Positions 32,513 to 41,450 of a DNA stretch of 64,000 nt are shown here, one piece after another (position 1 is the first letter of the stretch; each line of letters opens with the position of its first letter). The notes beneath the pieces were generated by a model that was not told the origin of the DNA, searched no databases, and worked only from the letters and a program-made list of their open reading frames with translations. This stretch comes from Pseudomonas frederiksbergensis (GTDB lineage: Bacteria > Pseudomonadota > Gammaproteobacteria > Pseudomonadales > Pseudomonadaceae), in assembly GCF_003732275.1 (NCBI RefSeq), contig NZ_MOBM01000038.1:62001-126000 (forward strand), in the 5' to 3' direction. The position numbers and the translations under genes were made by a program.

Positions 32513-33021
32513 TGATTTACCTGATCTTGTTCACCGGCTAGCGCACGTTTATGAAAAAACGACACCCGCTTCAAGGCATGTTCTGCGGCCAGTAACTGAA
32601 CCTTGCTGCGGGATCCGAAAAACCGGTGCTGGTGAGTGAATACGCGCTTCCCTTGCTCAGTCTGGTACGCCCAGGCGAAACAGATGGTGCCGGCCGGAAT
32701 CCCGTCGACATCCTCCGGCCCCAGGATGCCGGTGGTGGCCACGGCAACATTGGCGGGACTGTCGAGCAAGGCCCCCAAGGCCATTTCGCGAGCCACTTCG
32801 CAACTGGTCAGGTTGAAGGTTTTGATCGTAAGGGGACTGACGTTGAGCAACCGTTGTTTCGCTTCGGGGGAATAAACCACGTAGCCGCTCTCGATCAGAT
32901 CCCCGCTGCCCGGCACTTCGGCCAGCAAGGTCACAATCTTTCCGGCAGTACAGGACTCGGCCGTTGTCAGACGCAACTTGTGTTGCCGCAAATATTCGAC
33001 GACGGTTTGGCTGACGCTCAT
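32509..33021 (-). CDS. pncC: Nicotinamide-nucleotide amidase (CinA C-terminal family)
   Basis: This 170-residue enzyme hydrolyses NMN to nicotinic acid mononucleotide and ammonia, recycling the by-product of DNA ligase. Family motifs are TTAESCTAGKIVTLLAEVPG, YVVYSPEAKQRLLNV and VAVATTGILGPEDVDGIPAG. Start 33021 (MSVSQTVVEYL) fits family length; the frame is open to 33138 but that part has no similarity. Many pseudomonads carry a pncC near recA; this copy has HQHRFFGSRSKVQ in place of the usual GDR motif and heads a membrane-protein operon, so it may be a paralogue. Confidence 0.87.
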   Translation of the reverse strand: MSVSQTVVEYLRQHKLRLTTAESCTAGKIVTLLAEVPGSGDLIESGYVVYSPEAKQRLLNVSPLTIKTFNLTSCEVAREMALGALLDSPANVAVATTGILGPEDVDGIPAGTICFAWAYQTEQGKRVFTHQHRFFGSRSKVQLLAAEHALKRVSFFHKRALAGEQDQVNQ

Positions 33022-33191
33022 GACCAGGCATCCAGCAAGAGGAACTGCTCGGTTGACCTTCGACGCTTGCAAACATTCCCTCGGGCAGACCGCCCATGAC
33101 GCCCCTGATAAAAAATGAACCCCCGGCGATGGATGCACCTCAATACTTCTAGGGGCCCCTATGCCGGGCCGCTCGCTATCTGGAGGTCGTC

Positions 33192-33803
33192 ATGTCCGCA
33201 CCTTTCGTCAGGCTGTTCACTCAGCCCAATTTCGTCTGGACAGATATTCGTAAGGAAGAGGAAGCGCATCCGCGCCATTACCTCGCTCATTTGCTGTTGC
33301 TCGCCCTGATCCCCGCCGTGTGCCTGTTTATCGGGACCACCTACGTCGGCTGGAGCCTGGCCGAGAACGAAACGGTCAAGCTCAGTACCACCAGCGCCCT
33401 GCAACTCTGCGGGCTGCTGTACCTGAGCATTATTGCCGGCGTGGTGCTGATGGGGCTGTTCATCCGCTGGATGTCGCGCACCTTCGACTCACGCCCCAAC
33501 GTCAATCAGTGCATCGGTTTTGCCGCCTACACCGTCACCCCGTTCTTCCTCGCAGGTATCGCCGGGCTCTACCCGAGCCGCTGGCTGGCGATCACCGTCC
33601 TGGGGGCCGCCTCCCTCTATTCGACGTTTCTGCTGTTCGTCGGTTTGCCGATCTTCATGCACGAGCGCAAAGAGGAAGGCTTGCTGAATGCGGCGAGCGT
33701 ATGGGGCGTCGGGCTATTGGTGCTGGTGACTATCCTGGTGGAGATGATTCTGCTCTGGTTCAACTATCTGGGGCCTGAGTACGTGCGCGTGACCGGCGTG
33801 TGA
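33192..33803 (+). CDS. Yip1-domain integral membrane protein
   Basis: This 203-residue protein has a cytoplasmic N-terminal motif (TQPNFVWTDIRKEEEAHPRH) followed by five hydrophobic helices (YLAHLLLLALIPAVCLFIGT, LCGLLYLSIIAGVVLMGLFI, and three more). This matches the bacterial Yip1 family, seen near inner-membrane stress genes; no biochemical role is established. A GGAGGTCGTC precedes the ATG. It is followed by the CPA1 antiporter after 55 bases on the same strand and may share its promoter. Confidence 0.87.
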   Translation: MSAPFVRLFTQPNFVWTDIRKEEEAHPRHYLAHLLLLALIPAVCLFIGTTYVGWSLAENETVKLSTTSALQLCGLLYLSIIAGVVLMGLFIRWMSRTFDSRPNVNQCIGFAAYTVTPFFLAGIAGLYPSRWLAITVLGAASLYSTFLLFVGLPIFMHERKEEGLLNAASVWGVGLLVLVTILVEMILLWFNYLGPEYVRVTGV

Positions 33804-33858
33804 CTCTCCTGATTCCGCCATCCGCCGGCGGTCGGCGGCACACCTCCGAGAACCGGGC

Positions 33859-35205
33859 ATGAGCTTCATTGTATGGGTGGCGGTGTTGGGTGCGGTGCTG
33901 CTGACCCTGGCACTGACCTCGTCCTATCTGCGCTGGATGCCGGTGACCACGTCGGCGGTGTGCCTGGCGCTGGGCGTGGCAATCGGTCCGGCGGGCCTGG
34001 GCTGGCTGAAGCTGGACATCAAGGACGCGGCGGTCTGGATGGAGCACCTGACTGAGGTCGCGGTGCTCTTTTCGCTGTTTGTCTGCGGACTCAAATTGCG
34101 CCTGCCGCTCAAGGATCGCCAATGGCGAATAGCGTTTGGCCTGGCGGGACCGGTGATGATCCTGACCATCATTGGCGTGGGCCTGTTGCTGCATTACGGC
34201 TTCGCCGTGGCCTGGGGGCCGTCGCTGCTGATCGGGGCGATTCTGGCCCCCACCGATCCGGTACTGGCCTCGCTGGTGCAGGTCAACGACGCCAGGGATT
34301 ACGATTCGGTGCGTTTCGGGCTCTCCGGTGAGGCGGGCCTCAACGACGGCATCGCCTTCCCCTTCGTGATCCTCGGTTTGTTGTTTGTGCAACAGAGCGG
34401 CAATAGCGAGGCCTGGCTCGGTGAGTGGGCATTGAAAAGTGTGCTGTGGGCCGTGCCTGCCGGTTTGTTCACCGGTTACTGGATGGGCCACGGCATCGGT
34501 CGCTTGACCTTGTCGATGCGCATCCGCAATGCCGACAGCACCATTTCTCCCAACGATTACCTGACCCTGGCCCTGATCGCCCTCGCTTATGTCGCGGCCG
34601 AGGAGATACATGCCTATGGCTTTTTGTCGGTATTCGCCGCCGGCCTTGGGTTGCGGCAGGCCGAAGTCAAATCCACCGGTGACGCCCAGATGCCCGCCGA
34701 GCATCTGGTGCAACCGGTGGTCGGTCACCAGAACGTCGAACCTGAGGCCGCCGTCCACGGCGATGTGGCGAATCTGCCAGAAACCCAAGTCGCGGCCGGC
34801 ATCATGATGGGCGACATGCTGGCATTCGGCAGTTTGGTGGAACGCGCCATGGAAGTGTTTCTGGTCACCCTGCTGGGCGTGGTGCTGGTGGGCCACTGGG
34901 ATTGGCGAGCGTTGGTGGTAGCGCTGGTGTTGTTCTGTGCCATTCGGCCCTTGTGCGTATGGCTCATGCCGTGGGGGCGCTTGCTGGACAGCCGTCAGCG
35001 GTTGTTGATCGGCTGGTTCGGGATTCGCGGGATCGGGAGCTTTTATTACCTGTTCTACGCCTTGAACCATGACCTCGGTCCGGCGGCGGCAACGCTGTGC
35101 ACCGACCTGACGTTGTCGGTGGTGGCGCTGAGCATTCTGGCGCATGGCATCAGTACTCAACCGATGCTGGCTCGTTATGAGCGGCGCAATCAGCAGGACG
35201 TCTGA
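33859..35205 (+). CDS. Cation/proton antiporter, CPA1 family
   Basis: This 448-residue inner-membrane exchanger has 12-13 hydrophobic segments. The ion-binding region is GAILAPTDPVLASLVQVND (with the TDP motif) and SGEAGLNDGIAFPFVILG (with the ND pair), typical of NhaP-type Na+/H+ or K+/H+ antiporters. It lacks a long cytoplasmic C-terminal domain, but a hydrophilic insert (about residues 275-310, QMPAEHLVQPVVGHQNVEPE...) lies between helices. A long open frame on the opposite strand (33760-35388) is a shadow. The likely job is pH or salt homeostasis. Confidence 0.92.
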   Translation: MSFIVWVAVLGAVLLTLALTSSYLRWMPVTTSAVCLALGVAIGPAGLGWLKLDIKDAAVWMEHLTEVAVLFSLFVCGLKLRLPLKDRQWRIAFGLAGPVMILTIIGVGLLLHYGFAVAWGPSLLIGAILAPTDPVLASLVQVNDARDYDSVRFGLSGEAGLNDGIAFPFVILGLLFVQQSGNSEAWLGEWALKSVLWAVPAGLFTGYWMGHGIGRLTLSMRIRNADSTISPNDYLTLALIALAYVAAEEIHAYGFLSVFAAGLGLRQAEVKSTGDAQMPAEHLVQPVVGHQNVEPEAAVHGDVANLPETQVAAGIMMGDMLAFGSLVERAMEVFLVTLLGVVLVGHWDWRALVVALVLFCAIRPLCVWLMPWGRLLDSRQRLLIGWFGIRGIGSFYYLFYALNHDLGPAAATLCTDLTLSVVALSILAHGISTQPMLARYERRNQQDV

Positions 35206-35222
35206 CGGTTTCCTCCTTCGGT

Positions 35223-35261
35223 CAACCTGCATTGAGCAGCAACGAATATTCATGCAGGTTG
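35223..35261. repeat. Inverted repeat after the antiporter gene
   Basis: CAACCTGCAT (35223-35232) pairs with ATGCAGGTTG (35252-35261), a perfect 10-bp stem with a 19-base loop, 17 bases after the stop. There is no T-run directly after it. It may be a weak terminator or a protein-binding site in the 211-base gap before the hemerythrin gene. Confidence 0.55.
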
Positions 35262-35416
35262 CACGACAAACGTCGTTTCTATTCGATCGCATCCCACTGT
35301 TTTTTATGGCTTTTTGGTAATCCTTGAAACAGGCACGAGAAATGCTCCAGCAGTGTGAGCGACAACGGCAGGAAGACCGTTTGCGCATGACCCGTGACTA
35401 AACAAGAGGTTTGACC

Positions 35417-35893
35417 ATGAACGCCATTGAGCTGTTGAAAGCCGACCATGAACGCGTAAAAGGCATCCTGGCCCAGTTGAGTGAGTCCACCGAGCGTGGG
35501 GTTAAAAAGCGCACCGAGTTGCTGGCCAAACTGGAAATGGAAATCAAGATCCATACCCGTCTGGAAGAGGAAGTCTTGTATCCGGCGTATAAAAAAGCCG
35601 GCGGCAAGGAGCAGGACATCATGTATTACGAAGCCAAGGAAGAACATCGCACCGTCGATACGCTGGTGCTTCCCGACCTGAAAACCACTGATCCCTCTAC
35701 CGTCGAATTTGCCGGTCGAGTGAAAGTGGTCAAGGAGTTGCTGGAACATCACATTGAAGAAGAGGAAAAGGAAATGTTTCCTCAGGCCAAAAAACTGCTG
35801 GGCAAAACGACGCTCGACGAATTGGGTGCAGAGATGGAAAGCCTGAAAGCCCGATACAAAAAAGAGCTGGGCGTGCCCAATCTCGCTGCTTGA
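35417..35893 (+). CDS. Hemerythrin HHE-domain protein
   Basis: This 158-residue four-helix protein has the di-iron ligand pattern of the HHE family: His in LLKADHERVKGIL, His and Glu in IHTRLEEEVLYPA, His in AKEEHRTVDTL, and HHIEEEEKEMFP near residue 110. AAGAGGTTTGACC precedes ATG 35417. Such proteins bind oxygen or repair/sense iron-sulfur damage and are often induced by oxidative or nitrosative stress; which applies here cannot be told. It stands alone. Confidence 0.93.
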   Translation: MNAIELLKADHERVKGILAQLSESTERGVKKRTELLAKLEMEIKIHTRLEEEVLYPAYKKAGGKEQDIMYYEAKEEHRTVDTLVLPDLKTTDPSTVEFAGRVKVVKELLEHHIEEEEKEMFPQAKKLLGKTTLDELGAEMESLKARYKKELGVPNLAA

Positions 35894-36040
35894 TGGGGGA
35901 ATAGCAAAGCCCGGCGATACTTACGAGAGTCTTGAGTCAGTGAGAAACCTGTGGTGAGAGAGCTTTCTCCCGCTTGAGTGCGTAGCACTCACAAAAAATC
36001 GGCAATGGTTGTCAGATTTTTGGGGCCGCTGCGCAGCCCG

Positions 36041-36066
36041 GCGCGAGCAAGCTCGCTCGCCACAAA
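36041..36066. repeat. Solitary REP-like palindrome
   Basis: GCGCGAGCAAGCTCGCTCGCCACAAA is a diverged single REP arm between the hemerythrin gene and the convergent hybrid kinase. It has no partner arm within 100 bases. Confidence 0.7.
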
Positions 36067-36096
36067 GGAGCACCACCATGCCCCGAATGGAAGGTG

Positions 36097-38019
36097 TCAC
36101 TTCATCGCCAAGGCAATGACTTCCACCAGATTAAGTTGGGTAAAAGGCTTGGACAGGCGTGGAAGTCTGGCCGCGAAGCCTTCCAGGCGCTCGGCGTAAC
36201 CGGTAGCGAGGATGATCGGCAGGTGTGGTCTTATCACCCGAATAGCCTGCGCCAATTGAGCGCCACTCATCTTGGGCATGACCATGTCCGTAATGACCAG
36301 GTCAAAATCGTGCTCGCTGTCGAACAGCCCCAGTGCCTGTGCGCCGGACGCTGCACTGATCACCCGATGGCCCAGGTCCTCAAGCAACAGGCTGGTACTG
36401 GTCAACACCAGACTGTCGTCGTCCACGACCAATACACACAAACGAGGCACCCGCGACATGACGGCCTCCTCAATAGCGGGTTCGGTGGTCGAATCGGCTA
36501 GCGCAACGGGTAACCAGAGTTCGGCGGTGGTGCCGATATCCTTCTGGCTTTTCAGAATGAAGCGTCCACCCAGTTGTTCAGTAAACCCGTGAACCATCGA
36601 CAACCCCAGGCCAGTGCCTTTGCCGACGCCTTTTGTGGTGAAGAAAGGGTCCATTGCCGACGCCAGGGTAGCGTCATCCATGCCCTCCCCTATATCCGTG
36701 ACACTCAGGCAGACATAGCGGCCTGGCGCCAAGGCTAATTTCGCCTGATCGCAGATCTCTTCGGTCTGTGCGCTGATGACAAGTTTCCCACCGTCGGGCA
36801 TGGCATCGCGGGCGTTGGTCGCCAGGTTCAGTACCGCCAGTTCGAGCTGATTGACGTCGGCCATGACCGGTTCAAGTCCAGGCGCAAAGCGCGTTTCTAT
36901 GCTCACCGAAGGCCCCAGAGAGCTGCGCAATAGCCCGGTAATCCCCTGAATCAGAGTCGGGATTTCGACGGATTCGGTCTTGAGCTCCTGACGCCTGGCA
37001 AATGCCAGCATGCGCTGGGTCAAGGAAACACCACGCAAGGCGCCTTGAGTGGCGTTGTCGAGCAAACGGGTAATTCTCGGGTCGTCCGCCGCACGTTTGC
37101 GAACGACTTCCAGATTGCCAAGGATAACGGTCAGCAGATTATTGAAGTCGTGGGCAATCCCCCCGCTGAGTTGACCGATGGCCTGCATTTTCTGCGCCTG
37201 AAACAACGCTTCGCGGGTTTTTTCAAGCGCTTGCTGGGCTTGGGTGACCTCGGTGATGTCCCGAGTGATCTTGGCAAATCCAAGCAACGTACCGGTGTCG
37301 CCCCAAATCGGATCGACGACAACATGCGCAAAAAACCGTGTGCCATCCTTGCGTACGCGCCAGGCCTTGTTTTCAAATCGCCCCTCGCGCGTAGCAATCG
37401 CCAGCGCCCGTTGCGGTTCACCGGCTTCGCGGTCTTCAGGGGTGTAAAACATCGAGAAATGCTGGCCGATCACTTCTTCGGGGCGATATCCCTTGATTCG
37501 CTGAGCCCCCAGATTCCAGTTGGTCAAACGTCCATCCGGGGCGAGCATGTAGATGGCGTAGTCGGTGACGCTCTGCACCAGTAGCCGGAACTGCTGCTCA
37601 CTTTGTTTGAGGGTTTCTTCGGCCATTTTGCGGTCGGTCAAATCCCGGGTGATCTTGGCAAAACCCAGCAATTTTCCCGACGGATCCAGAATGGGATCGA
37701 TGATGACGTGGGACCAGAAATGCGTGCCGTCCTTGCGAACCCGCCAGCCTTCACCCTCGAAACGCCCTTCGTGAATAGCGGTATCAAGGGCGCGCTGAGG
37801 CAAACCGGCCTTGCGGTCCTCCTCGGTATAAAAACGCGAGAAATGCTGACCGAGAATCTCCGCTTCCTCATACCCTTTGAAACGCTTGGCGCCAGCGTTC
37901 CAACTGGTGATGATGCCGTCAGGGTCGATCATGTAGATCGCGTAGTCGACCACGGCATCGATCAGCAGACGAAAGCGCATCTCCTCGATGGCATTGGTCT
38001 TGGTCCGGTCATCGCTCAT
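36097..38019 (-). CDS. PAS-PAS hybrid histidine kinase with receiver domain
   Basis: This 640-residue soluble sensor has two very similar PAS-PAC units (residues about 15-130 and 145-260; both read DYAIYM...GQHFS..Y..EDR.AG), an HWE/HisKA-type dimerisation segment with phospho-acceptor His290 (GGIAHDFNNLL), an HATPase domain (NLATNARDAMPDGG, KGTGLGLSMVHGF) and a C-terminal receiver with Asp578 (VITDMVMPKMSG) and Lys in LSKPFT. Start 38019 follows AGGACAGGG. No membrane segment is present, so it senses a cytoplasmic signal such as redox or oxygen. No response regulator or output gene is adjacent: it is an orphan hybrid kinase. Confidence 0.92.
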   Translation of the reverse strand: MSDDRTKTNAIEEMRFRLLIDAVVDYAIYMIDPDGIITSWNAGAKRFKGYEEAEILGQHFSRFYTEEDRKAGLPQRALDTAIHEGRFEGEGWRVRKDGTHFWSHVIIDPILDPSGKLLGFAKITRDLTDRKMAEETLKQSEQQFRLLVQSVTDYAIYMLAPDGRLTNWNLGAQRIKGYRPEEVIGQHFSMFYTPEDREAGEPQRALAIATREGRFENKAWRVRKDGTRFFAHVVVDPIWGDTGTLLGFAKITRDITEVTQAQQALEKTREALFQAQKMQAIGQLSGGIAHDFNNLLTVILGNLEVVRKRAADDPRITRLLDNATQGALRGVSLTQRMLAFARRQELKTESVEIPTLIQGITGLLRSSLGPSVSIETRFAPGLEPVMADVNQLELAVLNLATNARDAMPDGGKLVISAQTEEICDQAKLALAPGRYVCLSVTDIGEGMDDATLASAMDPFFTTKGVGKGTGLGLSMVHGFTEQLGGRFILKSQKDIGTTAELWLPVALADSTTEPAIEEAVMSRVPRLCVLVVDDDSLVLTSTSLLLEDLGHRVISAASGAQALGLFDSEHDFDLVITDMVMPKMSGAQLAQAIRVIRPHLPIILATGYAERLEGFAARLPRLSKPFTQLNLVEVIALAMK

Positions 38020-38121
38020 GGATCCCTGTCCTTGTTGTTGTTCTTCTGGAGTATGCGACAAACCGCACGTTTGGAAATTCAAAAAAACCAATACGTTGGT
38101 ATGCCGCAGTGGCGCGATGGA

Positions 38122-39042
38122 TTATCGGTACACGTATTTGACGATATAGGCGTATAGATCGTTGTAGACAAAGTCCGGCACGTGCTCAGCGTAGGTTTGC
38201 GTTTTGAGCAGTGCCAGATGACACTCTTTTATCATTTCGTCGCGATCACTCATGGTGTAGATGTGATTGTCTACGATCGTCCCGTAAGCGCTGTACATAT
38301 AAGGCGCCGTTGTTCCGGTGATGGTCAAGCTCCCGTCGGCGGCTTTGGTATAAGTACTTTGAGCGCGCAAGGTCCGTTCCTTCAACGCCCCGAACCCTCG
38401 CTCGTACAAGGTGATTTGCGAGCCGCTGACCGCTTTGGCGGCCGTTTCGAAGGCCAGGATGATCGCTAGCGCGTTACTCATGCTGGCATTCAGCATCGAC
38501 ACCGTGACGAACCTTTCCATTTCCTGCTTTTCCAGGCTCTTGAGCGCTCTTTTGATGCTCGATGCATGAGCGAACTCTTGATTGCAGGCAACAATATGAG
38601 TCTCGAATTGGTAACCGGCTGCCGTTGCCATCGGTGGAAAGGCGGCGAAATCGATACTGTCGAAGGCACACTCCATGATGATGTTGTATTTGCGCTTGAA
38701 TGCCTCCTCGAAGATCTTCGCGCTGACCTCCCTGACGAAAGCCTCCGTATGCTCATAAGCGTGCAGGACACCGAGTTTGATCATCTCGGCGTATTGAGGG
38801 TGTTTTTCTCGGTAGTCGGGTAGATACAGACGAACATACTTGTCATAGCGGTTGGAGGGCAGAAGGGTTTTTTCCAGCAGATACGTTTTACCTGACCCTT
38901 GCAGTCCGGCAACGATCAGCATTTTGGGGATTGCCTCGGCAGTGATGCCGGTGAACAGCGTCGCGGTGATTTCAGTGAATGCTGCAGTGACTTGGTCTGG
39001 GGTGTAAGTGTAGTTCGGGGCTACATTCGGGGCTGCTGACAT
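38122..39042 (-). CDS. Zeta-toxin-like P-loop kinase, no antitoxin nearby
   Basis: This 306-residue protein has Walker A GLQGSGKT (residues 46-53), the zeta-family motif LPDYREKHPQY (74-84) and MECAFDS (about 123-129) where zeta toxins carry the catalytic strand with Glu and the sugar-nucleotide site. Zeta toxins phosphorylate UDP-N-acetylglucosamine and block wall synthesis. There is no epsilon-type antitoxin on either side; the 128 bases upstream contain no ORF. The C-terminal 130 residues (TYTKAADGSLTITGTTAPYM, SDRDEMIKECHLALLK) are not part of the minimal zeta fold. Codon use is AT-richer than in the flanking genes. A non-toxic kinase or effector role remains possible. Confidence 0.78.
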   Translation of the reverse strand: MSAAPNVAPNYTYTPDQVTAAFTEITATLFTGITAEAIPKMLIVAGLQGSGKTYLLEKTLLPSNRYDKYVRLYLPDYREKHPQYAEMIKLGVLHAYEHTEAFVREVSAKIFEEAFKRKYNIIMECAFDSIDFAAFPPMATAAGYQFETHIVACNQEFAHASSIKRALKSLEKQEMERFVTVSMLNASMSNALAIILAFETAAKAVSGSQITLYERGFGALKERTLRAQSTYTKAADGSLTITGTTAPYMYSAYGTIVDNHIYTMSDRDEMIKECHLALLKTQTYAEHVPDFVYNDLYAYIVKYVYR

Positions 39043-39170
39043 ACCTTGATTTCCTTATCAAAGATTCGCTTGAAAGTGATTGCTGCCTTTTTGAATAAAG
39101 CGCTGATTCGTTGTTTGTTCAAATGAGCGTGTCTTTCAAGATATGTCGCTGTTTTATAACGTAATAATTC

Positions 39171-41450
39171 CTACAAGCCAGAAGGAAAATGCGTCGATTC
39201 AACTGACCACCAGCGCGGCAACAATTGCTTGACCTTGCTCTCGCCAAACCGGTCATCGATCAGCATCACCACCCCTTGATCCTGCTGGGTGCGGATCACC
39301 CGCCCCGCTGCTTGCACGACTTTCTGCACGCCAGGAAACAGGTAGGTGTAGTCATAACCGGCACCGAAAATCGCCGCCATGCGCTGTTTCATCTGTTCGT
39401 TGACCGGATTCAGTTGCGCCAGCCCCAGGGTGGCAATGAAAGCACCAATCAACCGCGCGCCGGGTAAATCGATGCCTTCGCCGAATGCTCCACCCAGCAC
39501 CGCAAACCCTACGCCCTGACTATGGACGGTGAATTGATCGAGAAACGCCTGACGCGGCCCTTCCCCCATTCCCCGGGACTGCGACCACAGCGTGATGTGC
39601 GGATGCCGTTCGGCCAGCAACTGGGCCACTTGCTGCAAGTAATCGAAACTGCTGAAAAACGCCAAATAGTTACCGGGGCGTTGGGTGAACTGTTTGGCGA
39701 TCAGCTCGACGATGGGCTCAAGGGATGCCTGACGATGGACATAGCGGGTCGAAATCTGGCTGACGATATGCACTTGCAGCTGTTCGGCGCTGAACGGCGA
39801 CTCCACATCGATCCAGACTGTATTCGCCGGTGTTCCCAGCAAATCGGCGTAGTAATGCCGAGGGCTCAGGGTGGCGGAAAACAACACGGCGCTACGCGCA
39901 GCAGTCAGGCGCGGGCGAATGAAAGCGGCGGGCACCACATTGCGCAGGCACAGCTGCGACAGGTTGCGCTTGCGGTCGAGGTCGCGTTTGCTGATGTCGA
40001 ACAGGAAATGCTCATCGAACAGTTCAGCCACGCGGCCGAATTGCAGCATGTCGAAGTAAAAATTCTGCAACCCGCTGTCCAGACCCTGAGGGTGATCGTT
40101 GAGGTAGTCGCCGATGCTCGCGCAGCATAAGGACAGCGCCTGAAGCAGTTTTTCCGGGGCTTTGTCGTAGGCTTGATAGGGGCTCAGTTGCTGATCATGC
40201 AGGGCATTCCATTCACGATTGACCCGTTGCAAGGATCTCTTCAGTGGCTCAGGCGCAGTTTTTCGCACGCTGTTCAACGTCGCCTGGTCGAGGCTGGCGC
40301 TGTACATCTGCCGGCCACGCTCCACCAGATTGTGGGCTTCGTCCACCAGCACCGCGACTTTCCAGTTATTGGCCTGGGCCAGCCCGAACAGCAACGCACT
40401 GAAGTCGAAATAGTAGTTGTAGTCAGCGACCACCACGTCCGCCCAGCGGGCCATTTCCTGGCTGAGGTAGTAGGGGCAGATCTCATGCTGCAGGGCAACC
40501 TCGCGCAACGCACTCTGGTTCAGCAGGCTCAGTTGGCTGGCGGCCTGACGCGCGGCGGGCAAACGATCATAAAAACCCTGGGCCAACGGGCAGGACTCGC
40601 CATGGCAGGCCTTGTCCGGGTGCTCGCAAGCCTTGTCCCGGGCGATCATCTCGAGGACTCGCAAGGGCGGAGCGTCGGCGCTGTCGAGGATGACCTGCGC
40701 GGCGTCCAGCGCCAATTTGCGCCCCGGGGTTTTCGCCGTAAGGAAAAACACCTTGTCCAGTTGTTGCGGTGCCAGGGCCTTGAGCATCGGGAACAGCGTG
40801 CCGACCGTCTTGCCGATACCGGTCGGTGCCTGGGCCATCAGGCAGCGACCGGTGCTGACAGCCTTGAACACCGATTCGGCCAGATGCCGTTGCCCGGGAC
40901 GAAAATCGGTATGAGGAAATGCCAGCTGTTGCGCCGCCAGATTGCGCCCTTCGCGATGGGCCATTTCCTGCTCGGCCCAGTGCAGGAACAACCCGCAACG
41001 GTGTTCGAAAAACAGCTGTAGTTCGGCGGCGCTGAAGGTCTCGACCAGGCAGGTTTCCTTTTCGCTGACGATGTCGAAGTACACCAGCGCCAGATTAATC
41101 TGCTCCAACTGCAGTTTCTGGCACATCAACCCACCGTAGATCTTCGCCTGCGCCCAATGCAGCTGCCGGTGGTTGGCCGGTTGCTTGCTCAGGTCGCCAC
41201 GGTAGGTTTTGACTTCTTCGAGGCAGTTTTGCGCCGGATCGTAGCCGTCCGCCCGGCCCTTCACCGTCAAGGTTCGATACTGGCCCTCAAGCGCGACCTC
41301 GCTCTGGTAACCCTCGCTGCGCCGTGACGCCACGGTGCGATGCCCGACGATGCCTTCCAGCGCAGTCGGTGACGGGGTGAAGCGCAGGTCGAGGTCGCCG
41401 ACCTTGGCGGTGAATTCACACAGCGCCCGCACCGCAATGCTGTAGCTCAC
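39171..41450 (-). CDS. DinG/XPD-type DNA helicase with N-terminal nuclease-like domain
   Basis: This 759-residue superfamily 2 helicase has Walker A APTGIGKT (208-215), Fe-S cluster cysteines in CEHPDKACHGESC and EICPYY, DEAH box VLVDEAHNL, and C-terminal motifs including QAAGRVIRTQQDQG. The first 180 residues add a PD-(D/E)XK-like nuclease signature: GRADGYD (Asp68), LEEVKTYRG (Glu79, Lys81) and a HRQLHWAQAKIYG helix. The start is GTG 41450, whose GTGA overlaps the upstream FAN1-like gene's stop by four bases; reading further upstream would run through that gene in another frame. Coupling suggests joint action in DNA repair. Confidence 0.9.
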   Translation of the reverse strand: MSYSIAVRALCEFTAKVGDLDLRFTPSPTALEGIVGHRTVASRRSEGYQSEVALEGQYRTLTVKGRADGYDPAQNCLEEVKTYRGDLSKQPANHRQLHWAQAKIYGGLMCQKLQLEQINLALVYFDIVSEKETCLVETFSAAELQLFFEHRCGLFLHWAEQEMAHREGRNLAAQQLAFPHTDFRPGQRHLAESVFKAVSTGRCLMAQAPTGIGKTVGTLFPMLKALAPQQLDKVFFLTAKTPGRKLALDAAQVILDSADAPPLRVLEMIARDKACEHPDKACHGESCPLAQGFYDRLPAARQAASQLSLLNQSALREVALQHEICPYYLSQEMARWADVVVADYNYYFDFSALLFGLAQANNWKVAVLVDEAHNLVERGRQMYSASLDQATLNSVRKTAPEPLKRSLQRVNREWNALHDQQLSPYQAYDKAPEKLLQALSLCCASIGDYLNDHPQGLDSGLQNFYFDMLQFGRVAELFDEHFLFDISKRDLDRKRNLSQLCLRNVVPAAFIRPRLTAARSAVLFSATLSPRHYYADLLGTPANTVWIDVESPFSAEQLQVHIVSQISTRYVHRQASLEPIVELIAKQFTQRPGNYLAFFSSFDYLQQVAQLLAERHPHITLWSQSRGMGEGPRQAFLDQFTVHSQGVGFAVLGGAFGEGIDLPGARLIGAFIATLGLAQLNPVNEQMKQRMAAIFGAGYDYTYLFPGVQKVVQAAGRVIRTQQDQGVVMLIDDRFGESKVKQLLPRWWSVESTHFPSGL

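Noticed and set aside
33760..35388. Long minus-strand open frame (542 codons) opposite the CPA1 antiporter
   Set aside because: Low-complexity Arg/Gln/His-rich text with no family match; typical high-GC antisense shadow of a real gene.
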